From the NCBI GenBank assembly GCA_018001635.1, contig JAGNHS010000008.1, positions 1 through 64,000 of the forward strand: a stretch of DNA of 64,000 nucleotides, given 5' to 3'. Made by a program: the position numbers and the translations under genes. This stretch comes from Pseudomonadota bacterium. GTDB taxonomy: Bacteria; Bdellovibrionota; UBA2428. Under the pieces are notes generated by a model. That model saw only the letters and a program-made list of their open reading frames with translations, ran no database searches and was not told the origin of the DNA. Shown piece after piece: positions 26,676 through 35,707 of the stretch (positions within the stretch are counted from its first letter, which is position 1; the number at the start of each line of letters is the position of its first letter).

Positions 26676-29600
26676 ATGTATAAGAAGCTACCTAAACTTT
26701 GTCTTTCGTTTATTCTTATTTTTTGTCATCATAAGAGCCTGATGGCTGAAATCACATTTGATCATGAAAATATTAACGGGTGGGATGTCTATTTAGTTGA
26801 TACTGGTATCGGTAATGAAATGGCCATGGCCATTCGTGTAGAGACGGGGGCTCTGCATGATGATCCTAAAGTTCATGCTGGCCGTGCTCATTTGTGGGAG
26901 CATGTTATATTTCAAGGATCTAAAAGCTTTCCTGATCCAAATTATTTTTTTAATGAGGCTAATAAATTAGGCGCAACAGATGCTAATGCCTACACTGCCG
27001 ACGATCACACGCTTTTTCTATTAAAGTTTCATGAGTCTCAATTTTCTGGAGCCTCTAAAATTTTAACGTCTCTTTTTAGAGAGCCACTTCTTGATCCAAA
27101 ATATTTTAATACTGAGAGAGACAACGTAGTGAATGAGGCCAAGGACTATAAGGCGCGAGATGACATTGCTCTTAATGACGGTCTTTTAATTTATCTGCTT
27201 GAAGAAAATCATCCATTTCGTATGTATCACGTGGGTGAAGAGTCGCAACTTAATGCGATGACTATTAAGGACTTGGCGACTCTTTATTATTCCAACTATC
27301 GACCTGGTTCTAGTGCTGTTTTTGTGAGTGGAAATTTTAGAAGAGCTGCAAAAGATCCTAGCATGACAAGCAAAGAGCAAGTTTTAGCAAATTTAAAAGT
27401 AAGATTGACTGCTTTTGAGGCTCCAAAAGATTTAGAGCTTCCACCTCCTAATAAGGATAAAGTTTTTCCTTCTTTAAAAAGCGGTGCTTTCAATTACGTT
27501 GAGTTTAAGTCTACAGATGAAAACGTACGATCGTTTCAAGTGAACATTCCTTTTGAGGCTGATATCAATCCTATCGTTCTTGAGACTTTAACGGATTATT
27601 TAAATATTCAATTAAAAGGAGCTCTAGCCAAAGAACTTAAAGATGCCAACGTCACAACACAGTTTAGAATTCAGGGAAATGACGTTAACAATATAAGATT
27701 TCTTGAGGTCTATGCTTCATTGGATCATGGCCAATCTGATGTCTTGAGAGATGCCGTTGTTAAAAATTTGTTTAAAAAGATTAAGGCGCTTTTATCTTCG
27801 GGATTGAATTCAGAAACCATTCAGTTTCTCCGTCAAAGAAATATAAGCTCATATGAAAAAATGAAAGATCCTTTGAGTGCCGCTGAACATTTAGGAGAGT
27901 TCATTTCAAAATGGAAATCAGAGGCCAATGCTTTCAATTTCAGAGGTCTTTATTCACAAGTTACCCTTGAACAGATGCAAGAAGCGGCTCGAATTCTTTT
28001 TACAAAGCCGCAATTGCTGATGAGTTATGTGGGGCCTGATGTAGTGTCGTCTGAGCTTGATCCTGTTTTTGGTCGAGCCTTCAATCGGATAAAAAATCAA
28101 AAACTATTGGATGATGTCGATGCCATAATGAAAGACAACCCCTCAGTGAGCGCTGAATTAGAAATTCCGAATTTTAATTTGACCTTTAGAGAAAAACCAC
28201 TGGCTTTAGCCGATGAGCTCATTAAAATTCAAGGCGATACTCGTTTTTCAAGGGACCCATTTTTAGTTTCAAAACATAGTAGTAACGAAGGAGCTCTTCA
28301 GGTGGAAGTAGAGTTTTCGCCAAATACTAAAACTGAAGAGTTTGCGGCCATGCAAATCTTTCTGCGAGCCTTTATTGAAGAAAATAGAACTTTGTTTACA
28401 TACTTTGATGCTCTTTCTATTAAGGTCAACGCTTCTCAGGCTGGAAATCTTATTTTTTCTAGTGCTGGAAACTCATTGGCAGCACTTAAAGTTCAAGAAT
28501 GGTTTTGGCCGGCTTTTAAGGCGTTTAAACCCAATGCTGATATTTTGAAAAAAGCCAAAACACTTATTGTTCAAGCCAATGCAAAAAATCAAATGAATAG
28601 TTTTCCTCCCCAAATCACCATTCGTCAGTTGAAGCCTTATTTTTATGTGCAGAATGCGCAAGAATTGGAAGCTTCTAAATTAGAAAAAGCCATTGAAGAA
28701 ATGGATTTAACAAAAGTGACTTCTAGTGTTGAAAATACTTTAGATCGAACGGACCTTAATCTAGGTCTTTACGGTGATTATGATCGCTCTGATGTTGAGG
28801 GTTTTGCTGCGTTGATTAAAAAAGTTTTTCCAAAAGCTCTGACCGCAGAGGAGCGAGTCGCTTCTGATAAACGACCTTTAGGCCTAAAAAAAGACCTCAT
28901 TATAGAGCTCGATTTGCCTTCCACAAAAAAAGTGGGAGATGTGTCTCTTATGAGAGCCATCCCGGGAGCAAGTTTTGAAAACATAGCTCATGATGACAGG
29001 AAATTAAGAGCCTTTTATTCAATCGCTGAAGAATTTCTAAATATGAGAGTTTTTGATATTAACCGTAACGAAAAAGCGTTGGGCTATGTTCAAAGAGCAA
29101 CCTCTATAAAAACTAAAAAAGCATATTGGATGCTCTTTTTAGGAATGACAGGAGATTTAGAAAAAGAAGGGGAAGCCAAAATTGAGGGCGACTCCAGAGC
29201 TGCATTAGTTGTTGATGGTTGGAAGCGATCCCTTGAACTATTGCGCAATATTTCAAATGCCGAGTTTGAAGAAATACGCGCTGGCATTCAGCTTAGAAGA
29301 AAAATTGAAAAAGTTGAGATTGATGAATTGATGGATGAAGCCTTTTCTCTTTATCATCAAAGCGAAGGGGTGGAACATACTATGGAATCTTTTGATTCTG
29401 AATTGGCCACTCTAAGTTACGAACAATTTTTAGCGCTCAGCAAAGAATTTCTATTAGATCAAAATATTGCCTTAGATGTGGTTTCATCTAGAGATTCAGC
29501 CAAAACACGAAATGAAATGGCCAAAAGTGACTCACACTATACATGTCAGTCTTCATTATTGTTGGCGGGCACAAAGGAATTGCCTAGTTTGATGAAGTAG
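26676..29600 (+). CDS. M16-family zinc peptidase (pitrilysin/PqqL-like), exported
   Basis: 974 aa from the ATG at 26676, chosen for the signal peptide MYKKLPKLCLSFILIFCHHK ending SLMA; a TTG at 26619, 2 bases after the ileS stop, is an alternative. The inverted zinc motif HLWEH (72-76) with NVVNEAKDY about 75 residues later as third ligand marks an active M16 metallopeptidase. The length (about 1000 aa) means two M16 halves joined, as in pitrilysin; the C-terminal half should be the inactive partner. Periplasmic peptide degradation is likely. Close behind ileS. Confidence 0.88.
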   Translation: MYKKLPKLCLSFILIFCHHKSLMAEITFDHENINGWDVYLVDTGIGNEMAMAIRVETGALHDDPKVHAGRAHLWEHVIFQGSKSFPDPNYFFNEANKLGATDANAYTADDHTLFLLKFHESQFSGASKILTSLFREPLLDPKYFNTERDNVVNEAKDYKARDDIALNDGLLIYLLEENHPFRMYHVGEESQLNAMTIKDLATLYYSNYRPGSSAVFVSGNFRRAAKDPSMTSKEQVLANLKVRLTAFEAPKDLELPPPNKDKVFPSLKSGAFNYVEFKSTDENVRSFQVNIPFEADINPIVLETLTDYLNIQLKGALAKELKDANVTTQFRIQGNDVNNIRFLEVYASLDHGQSDVLRDAVVKNLFKKIKALLSSGLNSETIQFLRQRNISSYEKMKDPLSAAEHLGEFISKWKSEANAFNFRGLYSQVTLEQMQEAARILFTKPQLLMSYVGPDVVSSELDPVFGRAFNRIKNQKLLDDVDAIMKDNPSVSAELEIPNFNLTFREKPLALADELIKIQGDTRFSRDPFLVSKHSSNEGALQVEVEFSPNTKTEEFAAMQIFLRAFIEENRTLFTYFDALSIKVNASQAGNLIFSSAGNSLAALKVQEWFWPAFKAFKPNADILKKAKTLIVQANAKNQMNSFPPQITIRQLKPYFYVQNAQELEASKLEKAIEEMDLTKVTSSVENTLDRTDLNLGLYGDYDRSDVEGFAALIKKVFPKALTAEERVASDKRPLGLKKDLIIELDLPSTKKVGDVSLMRAIPGASFENIAHDDRKLRAFYSIAEEFLNMRVFDINRNEKALGYVQRATSIKTKKAYWMLFLGMTGDLEKEGEAKIEGDSRAALVVDGWKRSLELLRNISNAEFEEIRAGIQLRRKIEKVEIDELMDEAFSLYHQSEGVEHTMESFDSELATLSYEQFLALSKEFLLDQNIALDVVSSRDSAKTRNEMAKSDSHYTCQSSLLLAGTKELPSLMK

Positions 29601-29632
29601 GAAAATTATCACTTAGGAATTATAATCCTACT

Positions 29633-30784
29633 GTGGATAAGTTTTGGGCTTTTGCATTAGTTGTTTATGCGATTGGTGTTGGCTGTAGCCAATCTCTAAT
29701 GTCTGCTGGCGGAACTTTGATTTCATTAGCTTCATTTTGGGGTTTGCTTTTTAAATTTCCCAAGGATTCGTACTCAAAGAGACTTTGTTTTTTTATTGCT
29801 GCGTGGGTTTTGTATTCATTTGCTAATCACTTAGTGCGTGGCTGGGGTCCCTACACCTCTGAAGCTTTAAAGAATATGCCGCTTTTTTTAGTTTTAATTT
29901 ATCCTTTAGTGGGACTAAAGCCTAAAGAACACTCTTTAGCTTTAATCTTTTCATTTTACTCAGGGGCGGTTTTGGCCAGTGTTTTATATTCCTCGTATCA
30001 GTTTTTTTATTTGAAATATTATGGAATGGGTTTTTTTCACAATCAGATATATTTTGCTTATAATTTACTTCCGGGATTTTTCTTTTTTTCAGAGCTTAGC
30101 ATTAAGGAGCGTCGAATTGATTTTTGGAAACCCCTATATTCACGCGCTTTGGTGGCCATTATATTTTTGGGAATTTTTACGACAAACAATAGAATGAGTT
30201 CTTTGATAGTTTTACTTTATATTTTATTTAGAGCTCTTCCGTGGGTTCATAGAAAGTGGGGATCTAAAACTCTCGCCTTAGTTTCGTTGCTTTTATTTGG
30301 ATTTTTTATAGCCATTTATTTATTAAATCCTTTTGTCTACGATAAAATTTCTCAAACAATGATGGGATTAAGAGATGTGAGTGTTAAATCTCGACTCTAT
30401 GCGTGGACAGAGAATTGGAAGATCTTTTTAAAGAATCCCCTCTTTGGTGTGGGATTTTCTAATAATGCCTTAGACTCTTCCAATTTTAAAGATTTTCAAG
30501 GTCATTTAATTCCTGGTAGAGCCATTTATGCTCATAGTATTTATTTTCAACACTTGGCGGATTCAGGAATATTTGGAGCTCTTCTTTTGTTTGGATCGTT
30601 AGTTATGCTCATGTTTTATAATTCTATAACTCTGGTGGTGGTGGGTGGAGTTTTATTTGCTGGAATTACTGAAAATATATTTAATAATTCAAAACCTTTT
30701 CATGCATTTTTGTTTTTTACTCTTCTATCGCTAAGTATAGAGTCTTCTAAGTTAAGGCGCACTCGTTCCGCAGGTGGGCGCTAG
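29633..30784 (+). CDS. O-antigen ligase/polymerase-like membrane protein
   Basis: 383 aa, GTG start. About 10-12 hydrophobic segments. A periplasmic loop near 265-310 includes KNPLFGVGFSNNALDS and AHSIYFQHLADSGIFGALL. The GxGxxN...H-S-x-Y-x-Q...G-x-x-G pattern is typical of WaaL/Wzy family (Wzy_C). Such proteins attach or polymerise lipid-linked glycans on the periplasmic side. No other polysaccharide genes lie nearby, so the substrate is unknown. The 3' end overlaps the convergent PBP gene by 33 bases. Confidence 0.78.
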   Translation: MDKFWAFALVVYAIGVGCSQSLMSAGGTLISLASFWGLLFKFPKDSYSKRLCFFIAAWVLYSFANHLVRGWGPYTSEALKNMPLFLVLIYPLVGLKPKEHSLALIFSFYSGAVLASVLYSSYQFFYLKYYGMGFFHNQIYFAYNLLPGFFFFSELSIKERRIDFWKPLYSRALVAIIFLGIFTTNNRMSSLIVLLYILFRALPWVHRKWGSKTLALVSLLLFGFFIAIYLLNPFVYDKISQTMMGLRDVSVKSRLYAWTENWKIFLKNPLFGVGFSNNALDSSNFKDFQGHLIPGRAIYAHSIYFQHLADSGIFGALLLFGSLVMLMFYNSITLVVVGGVLFAGITENIFNNSKPFHAFLFFTLLSLSIESSKLRRTRSAGGR

Positions 30785-32830
30785 TCGATCCTTTAGAAAT
30801 ACTTCGTAATATATTTTTCGGTCTTTAAATGTCGTTTCAAACGGCAGACCATTGTTGGAAACAATGTTGGGAAATTCATTTTTAAATTCGTCTTCAGCTA
30901 GCCCGCCCATATGACAAAAGCCACTGCGATCATAGGGGTACCAATCAACACCTTCGGGTTTTGGCCAACTCCAAGCGGCGCTGTTATTTTTTGTGGACTC
31001 TTTAATTACAAGCGGAGATACAATTTTTAGTGCGCCAGTAGCTCCTGTGAAGTTTGTCACTTTGGCGTCGTCTCTTCCTATCCAACCTAAAACAATAAGG
31101 TCTGGAGAGAGAGCCACGTACCATGAGTCCTTTTTGTCGCCACTGGTTCCTGTTTTTCCAGCCCAAGCTTGTTGGATTGGAAGTTGTGATCCTAAGGATT
31201 GGGAGGTGCCTCTTCGTAGTGCTCCTTCAAGTGCGCTCAATAAAATTCGTGCAGACTTTTGGCCGTATGGATTGTCTACGATTGCAGTGGCCTCAGTCTT
31301 TTCAAAATGTAGAGAACATTCTAAGTCAGGGGCATTTTGTGAGAGTCCAAGGGCTTGCCTTACAAGTTTTGAGTACGCCAATAATATATCCCAAGGTCTT
31401 TGTTCCACCGTTCCCAGGAGCGCAGAAGGTAAAGCTTGATCGGGAGAGATTTTTAATCCCATGGCTCTCGGTATTTCAAAAAAATCATTGAGGCGTCCTG
31501 AAGGTTGGCGTTCAAAGAAAATTCTAAGGATGGGAATGTTAAGAGATTGCTCTAAGGCTTCTCGAAGAGTCACGTCTCCTCTATATTTTTTATCGTAATT
31601 TTCTGGCGACCATTGGCCGCGACCATCATCGAAGGACCATTCAAGAGGACGGTCTTCAAGTTTAGAGCCTAAATTAAGTGACTCATCGTCTTTTTCTAGA
31701 AGGTTTAGTATTTCTAATGGTTTCATGAGAGATCCTATGGAGCGTGCGCTTTGGCGAATTCTATCGAGTTGTGTGACTCGGTAGTCGGTTCCTCCCGCAT
31801 AAACCTTTATCGCACAGGATTTGGGATCGGCAGCTACAAGAAGGCCCTGCTCTGCATTGTTAGCGTTAGAAAAGTTTTTCAAATTTTCTTCGGCACTTTG
31901 TTGTAGATCTAGATTTAGAGCGAGCTTGATATCAAAACCACCTTTTAAAATTTCTTTTTCATCCCGATCTTCTAGTAATTTTTCTCGAAGGGCATCGACT
32001 AGATAGTAGGCTCGTGTGGGTCCTAAAAACTTGTTGGGTGGAGGCAGGGGTTTTTTATTGGCTTCTTCATACTCTTCATCAAGAATAATTTTGTGTTCTA
32101 ATAAATGTTTTAAAACTCTAGATCTTCTTTTTATAGCTCGATCAGGATGTTTCCAGGGCGAGTAATATCCCGGACTGGCAATGACGGCGGCCAAGAGCGC
32201 GATTTCGTGGAGCTCTAATTCAGCTAGAGATTTATTGAAATAATATTCGGCGGCTCGTCCAACGCCGTGGACCTCAAGGGGGCCTAATTGGCCTAAGTAA
32301 ATTTCATTGATATAGGCTTCAAGAATTTCATCTTTACTGAATCTCTTTTCAACTAGGCCTGCTAAAACAATTTCTGTAAATTTTCTTTTAAAAGTTCGTT
32401 CCGGAGAAAGAAAAATATTTTTTACAAGTTGCTGAGTGATGGTGCTTCCGCCGCCTTGAGAAAATCTTAATGTTCTTAATACAGCGAAACCAGCTCTGAG
32501 AATTCCCCAAATATCAAAACCATCGTGAGATAGAAAGCGAGGATCTTCTAAGACGACGATGGATTGAATGAGCATCGGGGGGACGTCAGGAAGTGAAACG
32601 GCTTTGCGCTCTTCAAGACGTCCAGATGTTAAAGAAGCAATCCATTGGTTTTCTCCGGCAGAGTTTTCTGCGAGAATTCGAATAGAGCCAATTTCTTGAC
32701 GTTCTTTTATTCGAGGTTCAATAAGTGGAGCCCATTCTCTATCGATTTGAAAAATCCAGAAGCTAGAAAAAATTAAAATGCTTAAGAGTGTTCCTAAAAC
32801 AAATGCTGAAAAAAAGAGGACTGTTTTCAC
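30752..32830 (-). CDS. class A penicillin-binding protein (transglycosylase/transpeptidase)
   Basis: 692 aa with one N-terminal membrane anchor. The GT51 domain has VVLEDPRFLSHDGFD (Glu95) and GGGSTITQQLVKN (126-138). The transpeptidase domain has SLMK (Ser367, Lys370 in SIGSLMKP), SLN (in LEQSLNIPIL) and KTGTSGDKKDSW. It polymerises and cross-links peptidoglycan in the periplasm. Size and order fit PBP1b-type enzymes. Monocistronic in appearance; divergent from an outer-membrane protein gene. Confidence 0.93.
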   Translation of the reverse strand: MKTVLFFSAFVLGTLLSILIFSSFWIFQIDREWAPLIEPRIKERQEIGSIRILAENSAGENQWIASLTSGRLEERKAVSLPDVPPMLIQSIVVLEDPRFLSHDGFDIWGILRAGFAVLRTLRFSQGGGSTITQQLVKNIFLSPERTFKRKFTEIVLAGLVEKRFSKDEILEAYINEIYLGQLGPLEVHGVGRAAEYYFNKSLAELELHEIALLAAVIASPGYYSPWKHPDRAIKRRSRVLKHLLEHKIILDEEYEEANKKPLPPPNKFLGPTRAYYLVDALREKLLEDRDEKEILKGGFDIKLALNLDLQQSAEENLKNFSNANNAEQGLLVAADPKSCAIKVYAGGTDYRVTQLDRIRQSARSIGSLMKPLEILNLLEKDDESLNLGSKLEDRPLEWSFDDGRGQWSPENYDKKYRGDVTLREALEQSLNIPILRIFFERQPSGRLNDFFEIPRAMGLKISPDQALPSALLGTVEQRPWDILLAYSKLVRQALGLSQNAPDLECSLHFEKTEATAIVDNPYGQKSARILLSALEGALRRGTSQSLGSQLPIQQAWAGKTGTSGDKKDSWYVALSPDLIVLGWIGRDDAKVTNFTGATGALKIVSPLVIKESTKNNSAAWSWPKPEGVDWYPYDRSGFCHMGGLAEDEFKNEFPNIVSNNGLPFETTFKDRKIYYEVFLKDRLAPTCGTSAP

Positions 32831-32864
32831 AGCGTCAATAATAACTCAGATTAACGCGTTGTGG

Positions 32865-32876
32865 GTATGGCCATAC
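32865..32876. promoter_or_regulatory. 12-bp perfect palindrome in a divergent promoter region
   Basis: GTATGGCCATAC is self-complementary and lies midway between the divergent PBP (start 32830) and outer-membrane protein (start 32934) genes, where an operator would be expected. It has no T-run, so it is not a terminator. Chance occurrence is possible. Confidence 0.25.
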
Positions 32877-32896
32877 ACATAGGGCAACATATATTA

Positions 32897-32925
32897 TTGA
32901 CATAGGTGATCCCCACCCGTAAGTT
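32897..32925 (+). promoter_or_regulatory. candidate sigma-70 promoter, nearly leaderless
   Basis: TTGACA (32897-32902, perfect -35), a 17-base spacer and TAAGTT (32920-32925, weak -10). Transcription would start near 32932, just before the ATG at 32934. Confidence 0.4.
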
Positions 32926-32933
32926 TGAGTTCA

Positions 32934-34274
32934 ATGTTAAAAAAAGGCCTCGAGTTTCGGAGACAAATATCATTCTCCCCCGATATCCTTCGAAGCTCGA
33001 GACTTCTTTGCTGTTTTCTTTTTGCTCTATTTATTAAATCAGCAGATTCAGCTTCGTTAAATTTAAGCGGCAACTATAGATTTGGTGCCAGCATGTATTC
33101 CAATCTTGATCTTGATCCCGGAAAACCCGTGGATACAGGAAATACAAGTTCGTATTTAGAACACCGATTTTTTCTTCGCCCAGATGTTGTGGTTGATGAG
33201 CATTTTACAATTAAATCTAATTTGAGCTTTTTACAGCTGAGCGATTACCCTGCTTCTTCTACAACAACACCGCCTCGCTTCGGAACTCCTTTGGACTCTT
33301 CAGCATCTCAAAGGGCGGGCTCTCAGTTATTAGAAGTTAGAAATCTCTATTTAAATTGGAATCATGATTTTGGAGTTTTCAAATTTGGAAGAATGCCTAA
33401 GCATTGGGGTTTGGGTTTAATTTATGATTCAGGTTCAGAGCCCTCCGCAGATTATGGTTCAACCGTTGATGCCATTAACTTTCAATCTTTAGTGGGCAGC
33501 CTTATTTTAAGCGCAGCTTATGAGAAAAACGAAGAATCCCATCTAAATTCTGATCATGATGATGTTGAAACATATTCAGGATCTGTTGAATATTTAAATC
33601 AAGACGATCGCTTCAATAGTGGGATACTCTATGAGAGGACCATTCGTGCTGCAGCCAGTGTGGCTCATCAAGTTAATAAGCATAATAGTTCTCACAATCT
33701 TTCATTTTATTTTAAAAAAGAATGGGATCACTTTAGTTTTGGTAGTGAATTAGCAACAATTTCCTACAACAAAGAGCCTGATGTTGTGGGTGTTTTACAA
33801 AAAGCGAAATACAAACCCTCTTCTTTCTTTATTAGCGAAGAATTTGCATATTCTACTAAGAATGGTGCTAATTCATTTTTATTTAATAATAATTATCAAC
33901 CGCTACTTCTCATGTACCGACAGAATATGGGAGCCTTTCTAAACCCTCGTCAAGCACGTAAGGGCGGGCCCGTTGGAGCCGCAATTGCTAAAGGCGATGG
34001 TGCTGGTTCTTATTTAGGTGCTTTGGGATTTGGTTATGCTTTCAGTCAAGACAAACACATTCTTGATACAAAAATTGCGTATGCCATGTTGGAAGAGAAG
34101 GCCACTAATCCAACAAAAAGTTTAGGGGTGGAGTGGGATGTGAATTTTCTTCAAAGTTGGTATGACAATTTTAAAACATCATATCAATTTGGAATTCTTT
34201 TCCCAGGAAATGCATTTGGTACAGATATTCGTCCTGGCTGGGGTGTCCAGTTAAGAGGATATTTAGTTTTCTAA
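32934..34274 (+). CDS. outer-membrane beta-barrel protein, porin-like
   Basis: 446 aa from the ATG at 32934; a TTG three codons earlier is also possible. A signal peptide with a long n-region ends in LLCCFLFALFIKSADSA. The mature part begins SLNLSGNYRFGASMYSN and continues as amphipathic strands alternating with polar loops (FTIKSNLSFLQ, VFKFGRMPKHWGLGLIYDSG, HNLSFYFKKEWDHFSFGSEL), ending in aromatic LRGYLVF. The GRMPKHWGLG element resembles a porin-type pore strand. Probably a 14-18-strand barrel of unknown substrate. It is followed by an intrinsic terminator. Confidence 0.72.
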   Translation: MLKKGLEFRRQISFSPDILRSSRLLCCFLFALFIKSADSASLNLSGNYRFGASMYSNLDLDPGKPVDTGNTSSYLEHRFFLRPDVVVDEHFTIKSNLSFLQLSDYPASSTTTPPRFGTPLDSSASQRAGSQLLEVRNLYLNWNHDFGVFKFGRMPKHWGLGLIYDSGSEPSADYGSTVDAINFQSLVGSLILSAAYEKNEESHLNSDHDDVETYSGSVEYLNQDDRFNSGILYERTIRAAASVAHQVNKHNSSHNLSFYFKKEWDHFSFGSELATISYNKEPDVVGVLQKAKYKPSSFFISEEFAYSTKNGANSFLFNNNYQPLLLMYRQNMGAFLNPRQARKGGPVGAAIAKGDGAGSYLGALGFGYAFSQDKHILDTKIAYAMLEEKATNPTKSLGVEWDVNFLQSWYDNFKTSYQFGILFPGNAFGTDIRPGWGVQLRGYLVF

Positions 34275-34358
34275 GTTTTCACGTCGTCAATGTTTTGGCA
34301 TCGGCTTGAGCATCAAAGTTTGCACAACGGATTTTTTTCGATGGCGTGAATTATTGGG

Positions 34359-34393
34359 AGGGCGGTGTCAAAAACCCGCCCTTCTGTTTTTTT
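34359..34393 (+). terminator. intrinsic terminator of the outer-membrane protein gene
   Basis: Stem AGGGCGG (34359-34365) with CCGCCCT (34376-34382), 10-nt loop, then TCTG and seven T (34387-34393). It lies 85 bases after the stop codon. Confidence 0.85.
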
Positions 34394-34420
34394 GCAAGTC
34401 TTCAAAGCTCACCTTATCCT
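34392..34420 (+). promoter_or_regulatory. candidate sigma-70 promoter of the 209-aa secreted protein gene
   Basis: TTGCAA (34392-34397), a 17-base spacer, and TATCCT (34415-34420). Each box has four of six consensus bases. The predicted start, about 34427, coincides with the foot of the hairpin at 34428. Confidence 0.4.
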
Positions 34421-34427
34421 AACACAT

Positions 34428-34445
34428 GAAACCCGTCTGGGTTTC
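34428..34445 (+). promoter_or_regulatory. 5' leader stem-loop
   Basis: GAAACCC-GTCT-GGGTTTC, a perfect 7-bp stem with a tetraloop. If transcription begins near 34427 it sits at the extreme 5' end of the message, as in long-lived mRNAs such as ompA. It is followed by the ribosome binding site GGGAGGGAG at 34457-34465. Confidence 0.45.
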
Positions 34446-34471
34446 TATCGTACCTAGGGAGGGAGCCCAAA

Positions 34472-35101
34472 ATGAAATTAAACAACATAGTATTATTAAG
34501 TGCACTCGTGCTAGTTGGCACGACTCAAGCTACGCAATTTGAAATTAGCGCAGCAAAGCAAAATGTTTTTACACAACGTTTGCTTCGAGGAATGGATAAA
34601 GCGCTAAGACTTAGCGTTCAAGAAGCCCTGTCTAACAGAATACGTTGGCAAGTGGGTGAGTACCATAACATTGATATTGAAATGGCGTTTGGAAATGGAA
34701 CAGGAGTTAAATCGGTAACTCAAGACGTTCCTGAGCAAAATGCTCTTTGGTATGTGAATAATATTGAGCTTATGGGGCAAAAGCAAAAAACTGAAGCGCT
34801 AATGAGCCGTGAAGATGGTCATGTGATTAAGTTAATTGTAAATGGCGAAGAGCAAGATCCAAATCAAGATGAAGGCGAACTTGAAATTATTGAACAGTAT
34901 CAAACTAAGGTCACTGTTCCAGCGGGTTCTTTTGATTGCTTCTATATTAAGGCTAAACAAACCTCTAAAGGACAAGAACCTCAGGAGTTCGAGGTTTGGA
35001 TTAACCCAACTGACGTCAATTTAGATGGAATGCTAAAAGTTGTTGTTCAGTCTCAATTTGGGCCTGTTACAATGACTCTAACTAAGTTTGGAAAAAAGTA
35101 A
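34472..35101 (+). CDS. secreted protein, 209 aa, probably abundant
   Basis: The family is not firmly recognised. The signal peptide MKLNNIVLLSALVLVGTTQA precedes a mature protein of about 189 residues, with a beta-rich C-terminal half containing TKVTVPAGSFDCFYIKAKQT then EFEVWINP. This wording resembles DUF3108/LolA-type sheets that bind lipid or sit in the periplasm. A strong ribosome binding site (GGGAGGGAG), a 5' terminal hairpin and a dedicated intrinsic terminator suggest high expression as a single-gene unit. Confidence 0.65.
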   Translation: MKLNNIVLLSALVLVGTTQATQFEISAAKQNVFTQRLLRGMDKALRLSVQEALSNRIRWQVGEYHNIDIEMAFGNGTGVKSVTQDVPEQNALWYVNNIELMGQKQKTEALMSREDGHVIKLIVNGEEQDPNQDEGELEIIEQYQTKVTVPAGSFDCFYIKAKQTSKGQEPQEFEVWINPTDVNLDGMLKVVVQSQFGPVTMTLTKFGKK

Positions 35102-35111
35102 TATCTAGAAT

Positions 35112-35157
35112 AAAGTAGTGCCGGCATGAAAGATCTCTTGCTGGCACTACTTTTTTT
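35112..35157 (+). terminator. intrinsic terminator that contains the next gene's start codon
   Basis: An 11-bp perfect stem, AAAGTAGTGCC (35112-35122) with GGCACTACTTT (35143-35153), then a T-run to 35157. It begins 11 bases after the stop of the 209-aa protein gene. The ATG of the following gene (35126-35128) lies inside its loop, and the 3' arm encodes part of that gene's signal peptide. Confidence 0.8.
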
Positions 35158-35707
35158 ATTTGCACCCTGTGCTTTTTCATTAGCAGATCAATTATCAACC
35201 CCAGACTCTATTCACTCATCTTTTAAATTTCTTGAGACGGAAGAAGATAGCGTCAATCTTGAAAAACTTTCAGCCCTAGTTTTGGATAAATACTATACAG
35301 AAATAAAACTTCTAGACAGAGTCTTTGCGTTTTACGTTTCTCAAAAGGATAGAAAAAAAGTCTTTGATATTGTTTATATGGTTTCGGTTAAAAACTCCTG
35401 TTCTCGAAGTTCTCAAACAAAGAACACTTCGGCTGCGTGCCAACATTTAAGGTCATTATGGCTTAATGGTTTATGGCAACTTCCATTTTACGATACAACG
35501 TCTGTCATTATTGACGAAGCCAAAGAGAACATTAGAGGCGCCTTATGCGACAAAGCAATTAACACTTTAGAAGATCTGGAAAAGCGAGAGGGTCCTTTGT
35601 TGCAATTATTAGAAACTTTAGAAGAGGCTTATCGATGCTTAAAGAGTCCCGATAAGGTACACTACACGCAGAATCGCATTGAAAGTTTGAGGGTTTTTGA
35701 TCTGTGA
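35126..35707 (+). CDS. secreted hypothetical protein, 193 aa
   Basis: No known family. MKDLLLALLFLFAPCAFSLA is a signal peptide. The mature part is helical and includes several cysteines (NSCSRSSQ, SAACQHL, GALCDKA, AYRCLKS) that could pair in the periplasm. No Shine-Dalgarno sequence is seen, and the start codon lies in the loop of a terminator-like hairpin, so expression may depend on read-through or on an alternative RNA structure. Its stop overlaps the GTG start of the next gene (GTGA), so the two are coupled. Confidence 0.6.
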   Translation: MKDLLLALLFLFAPCAFSLADQLSTPDSIHSSFKFLETEEDSVNLEKLSALVLDKYYTEIKLLDRVFAFYVSQKDRKKVFDIVYMVSVKNSCSRSSQTKNTSAACQHLRSLWLNGLWQLPFYDTTSVIIDEAKENIRGALCDKAINTLEDLEKREGPLLQLLETLEEAYRCLKSPDKVHYTQNRIESLRVFDL

